Under the pieces are notes generated by a model. The model worked only from the letters and a program-made list of their open reading frames with translations, ran no database searches and was not told the DNA's origin. 64,000 nt of DNA from Ezakiella massiliensis (GTDB lineage: Bacteria; Bacillota; Clostridia; Tissierellales; Peptoniphilaceae): NCBI RefSeq assembly GCF_900120165.1, contig NZ_LT635475.1, positions 1,488,001-1,552,000 on the forward strand, read 5' to 3'. Shown here piece by piece: positions 51,569 through 61,855 of the stretch. The position numbers were made by a program, and so were the translations under genes. The first letter of the stretch is position 1; each line of letters begins with the position of its first letter.

Positions 51569-52054
51569 TTATCTGAAATGACTGCTTATGTAGTCTAGGA
51601 GATAGGAGTCTTTTCTCATATAGATATTTGCATTTTTAAAATAGGCGATGAGGGAGAATTCTAAGATATATATTGCAAAGGGGGCCACTATTATGGGGTG
51701 GGTGATTGGTGCTTGTTCCATTAGTCGAAAAGGAGAAAAGATATATTGACCCATGTATATTGTAAAGGCGTGCAAGATGTAAGCGTCTCTGCTTATAAAA
51801 GTCCTGTGATACAAGAAGATTAAGAGAAACATGTCCAAGATACCTGGTAGATAGAGGAGAATTTGGACCAGAAAAACATATCCTGCTATGCCTTCATAGC
51901 CATCAAAAATCATGTTGATCTCTCTGTTATAGGGATTAAAGGTTAATTCACACAAGTAGTCTAGGTAATAAAAGGTGTAGTGGTTTAAAAATATAAAGGT
52001 CAGTGACCTTACGAGATTTGCATTTTCACTTAACTTTTTCTTCAAATTTTTCAT
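51569..52054 (-). CDS. Membrane protein of unknown function
   Basis: 161 residues with a basic N-terminus and about four hydrophobic segments rich in Tyr and Phe (LTFIFLNHYTFYYLDYL, AGYVFLVQILLYLPGILDMFLLIFLY as two halves, and a last one near IYILEFSLIAYF). No family recognised. AAGGAGAG ribosome site. Isolated, minus strand. Confidence 0.62.
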   Translation of the reverse strand: MKNLKKKLSENANLVRSLTFIFLNHYTFYYLDYLCELTFNPYNREINMIFDGYEGIAGYVFLVQILLYLPGILDMFLLIFLYHRTFISRDAYILHAFTIYMGQYIFSPFRLMEQAPITHPIIVAPFAIYILEFSLIAYFKNANIYMRKDSYLLDYISSHFR

Positions 52055-52248
52055 AATTTCTATCTCTCCTTAAAGATATTATAGCATCTGCCTTTAATTT
52101 TTCAAATAAGATTGGCGACTAATATAAAAGTTAAAGACGGTTGCGAGTTTGTAAAAAAACAATTATGGCTTTAGCTTGAAAAAGAATCTTATAGGAGTAT
52201 AATTAATATGTTAGGTAAAACAATTTGATTTTGACTTAGGAGGTTATT

Positions 52249-52452
52249 ATGGCAAGATATGAATTTGTGGATGTCCCAGTAAAGGGTGGAGTCAAGGCAG
52301 GAAAGACAGACACTTTTGAAGAATGCAAGGAAATTGTTGCAAAGAAAGCTGAAGAAGGATGGGAATTGGTGCAAATTCTCCCAGTTGGAAATGAAAAGAC
52401 TGGCGTGGGTTCATTAGTTCATTATACAATTATTTTCAGAGTCGAAAAATAA
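52249..52452 (+). CDS. DUF4177-family small protein
   Basis: 67 residues matching the DUF4177 fold: YEFVDVPV, then the conserved segment KKAEEGWELVQI and a final strand YTIIFRVEK. Function unknown; cytosolic, widely present in Firmicutes. TTAGGAGG ribosome site; monocistronic. Confidence 0.8.
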   Translation: MARYEFVDVPVKGGVKAGKTDTFEECKEIVAKKAEEGWELVQILPVGNEKTGVGSLVHYTIIFRVEK

Positions 52453-52481
52453 TTTACTTAAAAATATAATCTTAATTTTAA

Positions 52482-52508
52482 CCCTTCAAACTCGAGGGGC
52501 TTTTTATT
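52482..52508 (+). terminator. Weak terminator after the DUF4177 gene
   Basis: Short CCCTT/GAGGG stem followed by TTTTTATT. Confidence 0.5.
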
Positions 52509-52544
52509 GGAGTTTGCAAAGTTTTGGAAAAACAATAGCAAACA

Positions 52545-52580
52545 AAAAAAGCTGTTAGATTTTTTCTAACAGCTTTTTTC
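52545..52580. terminator. Bidirectional terminator
   Basis: Perfect 14-bp stem AAAAAGCTGTTAGA/TCTAACAGCTTTTT between convergent genes. Confidence 0.92.
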
Positions 52581-52589
52581 TTTTGTATT

Positions 52590-53312
52590 TTAATAATAAT
52601 AATTATTATAAGTCAATTCCTTATTAATTCCTCTGTTTAAGAAAAATGATAGGATAGTGGCTACTGCGACGGAAATTAGTATATAGCCCATTATTCCCCA
52701 AATTGGTCTGCTTCCTATACCTAGCAAGGTGGCTACGCCTGCGATAATAAATAAAAAGGCGTTTAAGGTGAGGACTTTTTTCATATTTTTTGGATTGCCC
52801 AGACTAGATATTGAGTAGATTGATAGGGCAATTAATAGGGCAGAAAAGAGATAGGCAAGAAATCCTGCATATCTATATTCTTTGGAATCTATCAATATGT
52901 CTGCAATTTCTTGGGCACCTATGCCTAGGGATTTATCGATTAGGCCGGCTGCACTTTCTATAAGTTCATCATCAATTAGATTTAGTTCAGGAGCTAATAT
53001 AGAAGCGGCTCCTTTTATTTGACGAATGGATTCAGCTTGTTTGTTTATGTTAAAGCTCATCCTGCCAAGCTGTATGAAATATAGGCTGGCAATAATTAAT
53101 AGGACGGAGAACACCCTATAAGCAAAAGCATAATTTCTTGCTTTTAAAAAGTTGCCTTGCCCTCTTTGTCTTTGGTATGTTGTTTGATCATATCCTTGAT
53201 TATAGCTTTGGTTGTAGCTTTGATTATATGCTTGGCTTTCTACACGACAGCCACATTTTACGCAGAAATTTTGTCCTTCCTGTAATTGGTTTCCACAATT
53301 TTTACAATACAT
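52590..53312 (-). CDS. Zinc-ribbon membrane protein
   Basis: 240 residues. N-terminal double CxxC zinc ribbon (YCKNCG and FCVKCGCRV), then a low-complexity spacer with four SYNQ/GYDQ-type repeats, and about four membrane segments: near 65-85, 150-170, 180-195 and 205-230. Zinc ribbon plus membrane domain is common in Firmicutes small membrane proteins; role unknown. AGGAGGTATCTT ribosome site. Single gene. Confidence 0.78.
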   Translation of the reverse strand: MYCKNCGNQLQEGQNFCVKCGCRVESQAYNQSYNQSYNQGYDQTTYQRQRGQGNFLKARNYAFAYRVFSVLLIIASLYFIQLGRMSFNINKQAESIRQIKGAASILAPELNLIDDELIESAAGLIDKSLGIGAQEIADILIDSKEYRYAGFLAYLFSALLIALSIYSISSLGNPKNMKKVLTLNAFLFIIAGVATLLGIGSRPIWGIMGYILISVAVATILSFFLNRGINKELTYNNYYY

Positions 53313-53426
53313 AAGATACCTCCTATTTAATATGTTAATACAATTATAGCATATTTATGTATAAAATCAATGTAAATAATGCAAAAGATGTTAACAATAA
53401 TTGGATATTTTTTACTTGTCTTTGTT

Positions 53427-53455
53427 TTGCCAAATTTTATTTTTTGAGGTATAAT
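53427..53455 (+). promoter_or_regulatory. Promoter of the DUF2254 gene
   Basis: TTGCCA, 17 bp, TATAAT, ending at 53455; it excludes translation from the longest open frame, which would begin at the -10. Confidence 0.75.
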
Positions 53456-53487
53456 TGTTTTATAGAAAAATTTTAAAGAGGTTTATT

Positions 53488-54789
53488 ATGTTTACAAAAC
53501 TTAAAATGAAGATTGCAAAGAATAGGAATATGCTAAATATTACTATTTTTACTTTTATATCGTTTTTACTCTTGGTTGTGTCGTATTTTATCGACTACCG
53601 GGGTTTTGAATTTAGGCAGTTTGTGCCCGACCAGCTCATGCTATCCAAGGATGTGTCGACGACATTTCTAACGACTTTGGCTGGTGTATTTTTGACGGTT
53701 ACGACTTTTACTTTGACGACGATCCTGAGTATTTTAAATCAGTACGCCAATTCCTTTACGCCCAGGGCCATGCAAAAGTTTATCGACAAGCCCTATGTGC
53801 TTAGCCTTTTTGGAATATTCATTGGAGGATTTTTCTATTCGATTTTTTCTCTCTTGATGATTCAAAATGTGCCGGACAAGGTCAAGGTTATATCAGGCAG
53901 CATTGGGATTTTGTACGCCATGGCGTCGATGATTTATTTTATATTGTTTGTAAAGACGGTTTTAAAATCGATCAAGGCCAGGGATGTTATAGAGGATATT
54001 TATGACCGGGCTTTGAAGTGCGTTAAGGATGATGCGTCTTTGGATGAGACTGTTTCAACAGATTTTTCTCTGGAGGAATACGACCAGGACATTACGAGAA
54101 TTTACGCCAAGGACTCTGGCTACTTGTATGCAATTGATGATGACAAGCTTGCCAAGATTTTAAAGGAAGGCCAGCTGTCGCTGATAATCAACTACAAGGT
54201 GGGAGATTATCTGGTCCGCGGTATGAATGTGGCCAATTTAAATATTGATATTAGAGAGGCCGAGTATGATAAGGCGGACGATCTTGCAGAGAAGATTTCA
54301 TCTTGCTTTATTTACAGTGAGTCGCCAAATGACACCGACGATTACAGGCACGAGGTCAAAAACCTGGTTGAAATTGCTCTGAGGGCTATTAGTCCTGGCA
54401 TCAACGATCCCAACACTGCCATTATATGTATTAGAAAAATTTCTATGCTTTTGTCGGTTCTTTTTTCCCACAAGTCCAATTACAAGGTCAAGATCTTGGA
54501 TGACTCTTCCAAGATTATCTACAAGGAATTTACCGTTCATGATGAGCTTTACTTTAATTTTTATCAGCTCATTCATTACGGCAAGGAGGACCCCAGCGTT
54601 GCTAGGAATATTTTAAATGGCCTCAATCTGATCTTTATGCATTCAAGTCAAAATTCAGCCCAAGAGGTCAAGAAGTTTTACGATGAAGCCTATGAGATTT
54701 TTATGGACTCAATGGCAAGCGATATGGATAAAAATCACTTGAAATCTTTGAAGGAAAATTTTTACCAGCTGACTGATAATTTGGATTGA
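53488..54789 (+). CDS. DUF2254-family membrane protein
   Basis: 433 residues from the ATG at 53488 (AAAGAGG upstream, promoter just before). Four membrane segments in the first 165 residues, with the family's hallmark LAGVFLTVTTFTLTTIL and SPRAM-like FTPRAMQKFI. The rest is cytoplasmic and holds the ISPGINDPNTA motif typical of the family. Function unknown. Monocistronic, own terminator. Confidence 0.9.
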   Translation: MFTKLKMKIAKNRNMLNITIFTFISFLLLVVSYFIDYRGFEFRQFVPDQLMLSKDVSTTFLTTLAGVFLTVTTFTLTTILSILNQYANSFTPRAMQKFIDKPYVLSLFGIFIGGFFYSIFSLLMIQNVPDKVKVISGSIGILYAMASMIYFILFVKTVLKSIKARDVIEDIYDRALKCVKDDASLDETVSTDFSLEEYDQDITRIYAKDSGYLYAIDDDKLAKILKEGQLSLIINYKVGDYLVRGMNVANLNIDIREAEYDKADDLAEKISSCFIYSESPNDTDDYRHEVKNLVEIALRAISPGINDPNTAIICIRKISMLLSVLFSHKSNYKVKILDDSSKIIYKEFTVHDELYFNFYQLIHYGKEDPSVARNILNGLNLIFMHSSQNSAQEVKKFYDEAYEIFMDSMASDMDKNHLKSLKENFYQLTDNLD

Positions 54790-54800
54790 TTTGTATTTGT

Positions 54801-54832
54801 AAGGCTTCAGTTTTGTGAAGCCTTTTATTTTT
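54801..54832 (+). terminator. Terminator after the DUF2254 gene
   Basis: AAGGCTTC/GAAGCCTT stem and T-rich tail. Confidence 0.85.
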
Positions 54833-54843
54833 GAGGAGGGCCT

Positions 54844-55287
54844 ATGAAAATACGGATTGTGGATGAGGATATTAGGCTGATTCCATATTATAAGAATAAT
54901 GACGTGGCAATAAGATGGTACCAGGACAAGGACGTCTGCAAGCAGGTAGACGACATTGATTTTGTCTACGACCTTGACCGATTAAATAAAATGTATGATT
55001 ATTTATCCAGCCACGGGGAGGTCTATTATATTGAATACAAGTCGGTACTTGTGGGTGATGTGTCCTTGAAAGATGACGGGGAGATTGCAATTGTTATTTC
55101 AAAAGAAAATCAGAACAAGGGCATAGGCAGGCGGGTTATTAAAAATATTTTGGACCTGGCCAAGGCCAAGGGCATGGGTGAGGTGCGGGCCTCTATTTAT
55201 CCTTTTAACAAGCAAAGCCAGAGGGTTTTTACCCTTGTGGGCTTTGAAAAAATTGGCGAGGAAGATTATATTTATAAATTTGATTGA
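54844..55287 (+). CDS. GNAT-family N-acetyltransferase
   Basis: 147 residues of RimJ/RimL-like type. Motif A ISKENQNKGIGRRVIKNIL and motif B ASIYPFNKQSQRVFTLVGF are visible. Substrate unknown. GGAGG ribosome site just after the preceding terminator; the hairpin ends 12 bp before its start. Confidence 0.87.
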   Translation: MKIRIVDEDIRLIPYYKNNDVAIRWYQDKDVCKQVDDIDFVYDLDRLNKMYDYLSSHGEVYYIEYKSVLVGDVSLKDDGEIAIVISKENQNKGIGRRVIKNILDLAKAKGMGEVRASIYPFNKQSQRVFTLVGFEKIGEEDYIYKFD

Positions 55288-55293
55288 CGGCAA

Positions 55294-55330
55294 AAAAAGA
55301 AGCGTGAGATTTTTTTCTCACGCTTTTCTT
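55294..55330. terminator. Bidirectional terminator after GNAT gene
   Basis: 10-bp stem AAGCGTGAGA/TCTCACGCTT with an all-T loop and flanking A and T runs. Confidence 0.9.
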
Positions 55331-55354
55331 GTATGATTTTGTTTTTGCAAACTG

Positions 55355-55459
55355 TTTTTAAAATGCTCTTGCACTTGATATTGTAAGAGCTTTTGTAAAT
55401 TATTTTTAAAATTATCTTACGAATGATATTGCAAGAGATTTTAAAACTCTTTTTAAAAT
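55355..55459. repeat. Imperfect tandem repeat, about 48 bp period
   Basis: Each unit begins TTTTTAAAAT (55355, 55403, 55450) and contains an imperfect hairpin around GATATTG with CTCTT(G/A)C and GCAAGAG-type arms. Two full units and a partial third, between the antiporter end and the GNAT terminator. Confidence 0.75.
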
Positions 55460-55464
55460 AAATT

Positions 55465-56643
55465 TTATTTGTCGCTTGCAATGCAGCCAGATTTTTTGAG
55501 GGCGTATTTTGCAACGAGGGGTCCTGTGAGCTCGTAAATAATTGTTGCACCCAAAACTACTGTACGGATTTGTGCGCCGTGGGGGTCTGGGATTATTTGC
55601 GATGCGATCAGGCTAAGACCGATTGCAACACCTGCTTGTGGAGCAAGGGTGAGACCAAGGTATTTGGATACGTGGCCTGGGAAGCCTGTGGCCTTGGTTG
55701 AAAAATATGCACCTGAAATCTTACCAATAAGCCTTGCTATTACATAGGCAATTCCGAGCACACCAACTGTCTTGAGGTCGGCGAGATTAAGATCGGCGCC
55801 GCTCAAAACGAAAAAGGCAACAAAGATTGGTGGGGTAACTGTGTTTATAAGTTCCAGATATTTTCTGTTGACCCTGCCAAAGTTTGAAATTATGATGCCC
55901 ATGGTCATAAGTGTCAAAAGTGACGATAGATTTAGGGCAAAGGCCGCTGCTGTTATACCAAAGATCATGGCAAGAGTAAAGGTTAGATTTTCTTCATTGT
56001 TTCTAACTTTTTTGCTGAGGAGTATATAGACGATACCACCTGCAAGGCCGATTATAATTGCAAGGGCAATTTCCATTAGTGGTTTTAAGAGCATGGTATT
56101 CATGCTAAGGGCGCCACCTGATAGCATAGCTGTTGCGATTGATGATGCAACGCCAAAGGCCATGATGCAAACTGCGTCGTCAAGGGCTACAACCGGGATC
56201 AAAACATCTACCAAATCGCCTTTGGCTTGGTATTGTCTGATGACCATAAGTGTAGCTGCAGGTGCTGTTGCAGAAGCGATACTACCGAGGGTAATGGCAA
56301 AGGCCACATCTGTTTTAAAGATCAAGAGCATGGCTAGAGTTACAACCAGCATGCCGCCCAAGGCTTCACAAAAAGTGACCAAGATAATTTTTGATCCGAT
56401 TTTTCTGATTTGTTTTAGATTCATTTCGCTGCCGACTGAAAAGGCAATGAAGCTAAGGGCGACTTGGCTGACGATTTCCATTTGCTTGACGCCATCTGCT
56501 GGAATAAGTCCGATAACAGATGGGCCTATGAGTATGCCTGCGATTAAGTAACCAGTTACATCTGGGAATTTTAATTTGCCCAAAAGACGGGCGACAATTA
56601 ATCCTGCCAAGAGTAAGATTGATAAATAAAGTATTGGTTCCAT
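55465..56643 (-). CDS. CPA2-family cation:proton antiporter
   Basis: 392 residues with 12-13 membrane segments, the KefB/NapA-type transporter core. The motifs VVALDDAVCIMAF (Asp pair of the ion site) and GSIASATAPAATLMVI are typical. It has no C-terminal TrkA-N domain, unlike KefB/C. The adjacent upstream gene (12 bp) encodes a PII-like protein, so gating may come from that partner. Start codon has TAGGTGGCA as ribosome site. Confidence 0.9.
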   Translation of the reverse strand: MEPILYLSILLLAGLIVARLLGKLKFPDVTGYLIAGILIGPSVIGLIPADGVKQMEIVSQVALSFIAFSVGSEMNLKQIRKIGSKIILVTFCEALGGMLVVTLAMLLIFKTDVAFAITLGSIASATAPAATLMVIRQYQAKGDLVDVLIPVVALDDAVCIMAFGVASSIATAMLSGGALSMNTMLLKPLMEIALAIIIGLAGGIVYILLSKKVRNNEENLTFTLAMIFGITAAAFALNLSSLLTLMTMGIIISNFGRVNRKYLELINTVTPPIFVAFFVLSGADLNLADLKTVGVLGIAYVIARLIGKISGAYFSTKATGFPGHVSKYLGLTLAPQAGVAIGLSLIASQIIPDPHGAQIRTVVLGATIIYELTGPLVAKYALKKSGCIASDK

Positions 56644-56654
56644 CTATTTGCCAC

Positions 56655-56990
56655 CTACTTAGTCAAGCCTTCAAAGGAGTCTACATCCACGGTAAACATG
56701 ATGCCGACATTTTCCTTGCCTAGGTTGCCGACGACTTTTCTAACACAGTTCTTGGCGTCTTCAAGATGTTGTCCTTCTGCAATTAAAAAGATGGTCTTGT
56801 TGTATGGCCTGCCTTGGTTTAAAAAGAGCCTAAAATAATTCATGCCAAGCTCAGGTGCTTGTTCAGCTTGAGAGGCTGCAAGTCCTTCGCTTTCAAGGAT
56901 GGTTCCTCCAGTTACGCCTGCCGAGGCAAATTCTTTTAAAAGTTCGTTAAAGTGTTCTTCGTGATTAATAACTATAAATAATGCTTTCAC
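56655..56990 (-). CDS. PII-like signalling protein
   Basis: 111 residues with the ferredoxin-like fold length of PII proteins. Strand-helix-strand elements: KALFIVINHEEHFNELLKEFASAGVTGGTI (as two halves), a T-loop-like variable segment, then RPYNKTIFLIAEGQ and GIMFTVDVDSFEG at the end. The classical PII tyrosine loop and BC-loop signatures are absent. Precedes an antiporter by 12 bp in the same operon, as PII-like proteins often accompany transporters. Ligand unknown. Confidence 0.72.
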   Translation of the reverse strand: MKALFIVINHEEHFNELLKEFASAGVTGGTILESEGLAASQAEQAPELGMNYFRLFLNQGRPYNKTIFLIAEGQHLEDAKNCVRKVVGNLGKENVGIMFTVDVDSFEGLTK

Positions 56991-57140
56991 TGTTCATTTC
57001 CTCCTGGATAATAATATACTCCTATTGTTTGATTTTTGCAAGTTTTTTGGCCAAGGGAATTTGTTTTGGCCAGATTATATTTTTGTAAAATATTTAAAAA
57101 TAAAAAATTGTGGTATATATGTATTAAGAGGTGAATTAAA

Positions 57141-57461
57141 ATGATTATTACAACAACACAAAGTATAGAAGGTAGAGAAATTTCTGAATACATGGGCATT
57201 GTCTTTGGCGAAGTAGTTAGTGGCGTCAACTTTTTAAGGGACCTGGGTGCAGGCCTAAGAGATTTTTTTGGTGGACGGAGCTCTGGTTATGAAAATGAAC
57301 TTATGCGGGCTAGAGAAGAAGCCTTGGAAGAAATTGAAGAAAGAGCAAGAAGGCTCGGAGCAGATGCAGTTGTAGGATGCAAGATGGACTACGAAGTCTT
57401 GGGCCAAGGTGGGTCAATGCTAATGGTCACAGTTTCTGGAACCGCAGTAAGATTAAGATAA
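57141..57461 (+). CDS. YbjQ/UPF0145-family protein
   Basis: 106 residues matching the YbjQ (UPF0145) family: [42 protein letters not shown] (seen here as [12 protein letters not shown] and [10 protein letters not shown]) and [13 protein letters not shown]. The family forms pentamers and has been called heavy-metal binding, without firm proof. AGAGGTGAA ribosome site. Single gene with a strong terminator. Confidence 0.93.
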   Translation: MIITTTQSIEGREISEYMGIVFGEVVSGVNFLRDLGAGLRDFFGGRSSGYENELMRAREEALEEIEERARRLGADAVVGCKMDYEVLGQGGSMLMVTVSGTAVRLR

Positions 57462-57473
57462 TATTTAAAGATG

Positions 57474-57499
57474 AGGCGAGCGATGGCTCGCCTTTTTTT
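57474..57499 (+). terminator. Terminator after the YbjQ gene
   Basis: AGGCGAGC/GCTCGCCT with GATG loop and seven Ts. Confidence 0.93.
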
Positions 57500-57545
57500 A
57501 TGTAAAATTTCGCGCGAGATTTGTGGTTAATTTTGCGATATTCTC

Positions 57546-57611
57546 GTGAAAAAATTTTTTAGTCCTCGATGTACACTTGAGTACACCTGCGTCCTAAAAA
57601 ATTTATTTCAC
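57546..57611. repeat. Long imperfect hairpin
   Basis: Arms CGTGAAAAAATTTTTTAG and CTAAAAAATTTATTTCAC are nearly complementary over 17 bp and enclose TGTAC/GTACA. It opens the repeat-rich tract (57500-58039), which holds no convincing gene; short open frames across it are broken by the repeats. Confidence 0.6.
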
Positions 57612-57624
57612 TTCGAAGCCCTAG

Positions 57625-57660
57625 CCCAAGAGACAAGTCCGCAAGGACGCTGTCGATTGG
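57625..57660 (+). repeat. 36-bp direct repeat, copy A
   Basis: 34 of 36 bp equal to 57839-57874. Both contain GTCC-GCNA-GGAC, a hairpin with a GNRA tetraloop (GCAA here, GCGA in copy B). Confidence 0.85.
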
Positions 57661-57794
57661 CTAGCAGGTCTCGTGTCAGAAATTCCCAAGAGAACGAGTG
57701 TAACGATGTTCGATTGGTGAATTTTACGGCCCTCATCGAAATTCCCTCACAAATCGTGCAATAAATTAAGTGACTGCAAACTTCTTTCTCCAAT

Positions 57795-57973
57795 AAGGAA
57801 AAATTTAGTGAAGCGTGTAGGGTCCACTTGCAGCCCTGCCCAAGAGACAAGTCCGCGAGGACGCCGTCGATTGGTATGCAGTGACTCACGCAACCTCTTG
57901 TTCAATCGTTGGACCGAAGGGAAGAACGATTGAGGACAAGAGTCTGAGGAGAATGTGGACCGAATTTTTCCTT
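57795..57973 (+). ncRNA. Structured repeat element, copy 2 (candidate RNA)
   Basis: About 179 nt, closed by an 11-bp helix AAGGAAAAATT/AATTTTTCCTT (57795-57805 with 57963-57973) and a second helix GGTCCAC/GTGGACC (57821-57827 with 57955-57961). Inside are a GNRA hairpin GTCC-GCGA-GGAC (57851-57862) and a long hairpin of 7+9 bp with a 2-nt bulge (57895-57910 with 57925-57942). GC content is clearly above the surroundings. It shares two exact sequence blocks with the reverse complement of 36676-36884. Strand is assigned from the GNRA hairpin only and is a guess. Confidence 0.55.
57839..57874 (+). repeat. 36-bp direct repeat, copy B
   Basis: Second copy, inside the structured element at 57795-57973; differs from copy A at two positions, one of which keeps the GNRA loop. 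Confidence 0.85.
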
Positions 57974-57992
57974 TATATAACAAACCAATGCA

Positions 57993-58018
57993 CAAAAAAA
58001 GTGACCGTGTGGCCACTT
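57993..58018 (-). terminator. Terminator after mnmA
   Basis: AAGTGGCC/GGTCACTT on the minus strand with one mismatch and a T run. Confidence 0.78.
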
Positions 58019-58039
58019 AATTTTTTAAATTACTATTTT

Positions 58040-60189
<2,150 letters not shown>

Positions 60190-60257
60190 AGGTTAATTAT
60201 AACATAAAATGCAAAAAACGTTAAGACTTGTAAGATTTGGGTAGCTATTAAAATAGG

Positions 60258-60287
60258 TTGAAAAACTCATATATTTTGTGATATACT
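60258..60287 (+). promoter_or_regulatory. Promoter of the tig-clpP-clpX operon
   Basis: TTGAAA, 18 bp, TATACT with an extended TG. A second TATAAT at 60291-60296 lacks a good -35. Confidence 0.6.
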
Positions 60288-60313
60288 ACTTATAATATTG
60301 AAAGGAGATAGCT

Positions 60314-61855
60314 ATGAGTGTAAAAGTTATTGAAAAGAAAGATAATAAGGTAGTTTTTGAATGGCAACTACCATGGGATGAATTTAAACAATACGAACAA
60401 AAAGCATACTTAAAAGATAGAGGACACTTTAAAGTTGACGGCTTTAGAAAGGGCAAAGCACCTAAGCACATGATCGAAAACTATTATGGCAAGGGAATTT
60501 TTGCTGAAGAAGCTATCAACATGGCAATTAACGAAAATTATGAATCTGTTGTTAAAGAATTAGACATCAATGCAATTGGTTATCCAGACATTGACATTGA
60601 AAAATTAGAAGACGGCAAGGCTGTTGTAATGAAAGTTGAAACAGAAGTTATGCCTGAAATCGAATTTGAAGAATTCAAAAAGCTTGAAATTCCACTGATC
60701 GAAGAAGAAGTCACAGACGAAACTGTTGACGCTTACCTAGAAGACGAAAGAAACAAAAACCAAAGAGAAATCATCGTTGACAACAGGGCAGCCAAAAAAG
60801 GCGACCAAGTTATCATCGATTTCAAGGGTTTCTTGGGCGACGAAGCTTTCCCAGGTGGCGAAGGCGAAGATACAGAACTCGTTTTGGGCAGCGGCCAATT
60901 TATTCCTGGCTTTGAAGATCAAATTGTTGGCAAGAAAATCGACGAAGAATTTGATGTTGTAGTTACTTTCCCTGAAAATTATCACGCAAGTGAACTCGCA
61001 GGCAAGGAAGCTACATTTAAGACCAAGCTAAAGGGCATTTCAGAATTTGAATTACCTGAACTAAACGACGACTTTGCAAGCGAAATTTCAGAATTCGATA
61101 CACTTGATGAATTCAAGGCTGATATCAGAAAGAATTTGGAAGAACAACTCAAGGAAGCAATTGCAATTAGAGAAGAAAACGCAGCAGTAGATGCCTTGGT
61201 AGAAAAGGCTGACTTTGTTGTGCCAGAAGCAATTATCCACGATCAACAACACAAGGAACTTGACGAATACAAGTACAGGCTCCAACAACAAGGCCTTGAT
61301 TTCAATATGTTCCTCCAATACACAGGACAAAAAGAAGAAGACATCTTCAACCAATTAAAAGAAGTTGCAGAAAGACGTGCAAGGGCAAATATGACTCTGG
61401 CTGCTTATGCAAAGAAATTGGGCTACGAAGTTACAGATGAAGATCGTGAAACAGCTATCAAGGAAGCAGCTTCAGGCTTTGGCATGGAACCAGATAAGTT
61501 CTACGAAATGGCCAAGTCACACGACATTACCTTTATGGACCAAGGAATTACCAACAAAAAAGTTGTTGAACACTTGATGACAATCGTTGACAGGGTCAAA
61601 GTTGAAGAAGAAAAAGAAGAAAAGAAAGAAAAGAAAGCTCCTAAGAAAGCTACAAAAAAATCCGAAGATAAGGATGAAAAGAAAGAAGCTAAAAAAGCTC
61701 CAGCTAAGAAGGAAGCTAAAAAAGACAAAGAAGAAGCTGAAGATAAAAAAGCAAAGAAAGCTCCAGCAAAAAAAGAAGATAAAAAAGACGAAGATAAAAA
61801 AGCTAAAGCTAAAAAGGAAAGCAAAAAAGCTAAAGAAGAAGGAGACGATAAATAG
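60314..61855 (+). CDS. tig: Trigger factor with long lysine/glutamate-rich C-terminal tail
   Basis: 513 residues, about 80 longer than usual. The ribosome-docking motif GFRKGKAP (43-50), the FKBP-type PPIase domain (about 150-235, with DQVIIDFKGFLG) and the chaperone arms are normal. From about residue 430 it changes to a Lys/Glu/Ala/Asp tail with repeated KKAPAKKE-like units. Ribosome-bound chaperone that folds nascent chains. Strong codon bias; AAGGAG ribosome site. The stop TAG abuts the clpP ATG. Confidence 0.94.
   Translation: MSVKVIEKKDNKVVFEWQLPWDEFKQYEQKAYLKDRGHFKVDGFRKGKAPKHMIENYYGKGIFAEEAINMAINENYESVVKELDINAIGYPDIDIEKLEDGKAVVMKVETEVMPEIEFEEFKKLEIPLIEEEVTDETVDAYLEDERNKNQREIIVDNRAAKKGDQVIIDFKGFLGDEAFPGGEGEDTELVLGSGQFIPGFEDQIVGKKIDEEFDVVVTFPENYHASELAGKEATFKTKLKGISEFELPELNDDFASEISEFDTLDEFKADIRKNLEEQLKEAIAIREENAAVDALVEKADFVVPEAIIHDQQHKELDEYKYRLQQQGLDFNMFLQYTGQKEEDIFNQLKEVAERRARANMTLAAYAKKLGYEVTDEDRETAIKEAASGFGMEPDKFYEMAKSHDITFMDQGITNKKVVEHLMTIVDRVKVEEEKEEKKEKKAPKKATKKSEDKDEKKEAKKAPAKKEAKKDKEEAEDKKAKKAPAKKEDKKDEDKKAKAKKESKKAKEEGDDK

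Noticed and set aside
55355..55459. CRISPR array
   Set aside because: Only two to three imperfect units with no unique spacers and no cas genes in the window; the same applies to the other repeats.
55272..55550. 92-codon minus-strand frame over the 48-bp repeats
   Set aside because: Overlaps the antiporter end and a bidirectional terminator; its Ile/Lys/Ser composition reflects the A/T-rich repeats.
57747..57990. T-box or other known riboswitch in the repeat tract
   Set aside because: No T-box AGGGTGGNACCGCG motif, B12 box or SAM-type core could be found, and the element lies between convergent genes rather than before a coding region.
57608..58016. Two overlapping minus-strand open frames of about 90 codons in the repeat tract
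   Set aside because: They share a RP(C/R)GLVSWA segment only because the 36-bp DNA repeat is read twice; there is no ribosome site, codon use is unlike neighbours and they cross terminators and hairpins.
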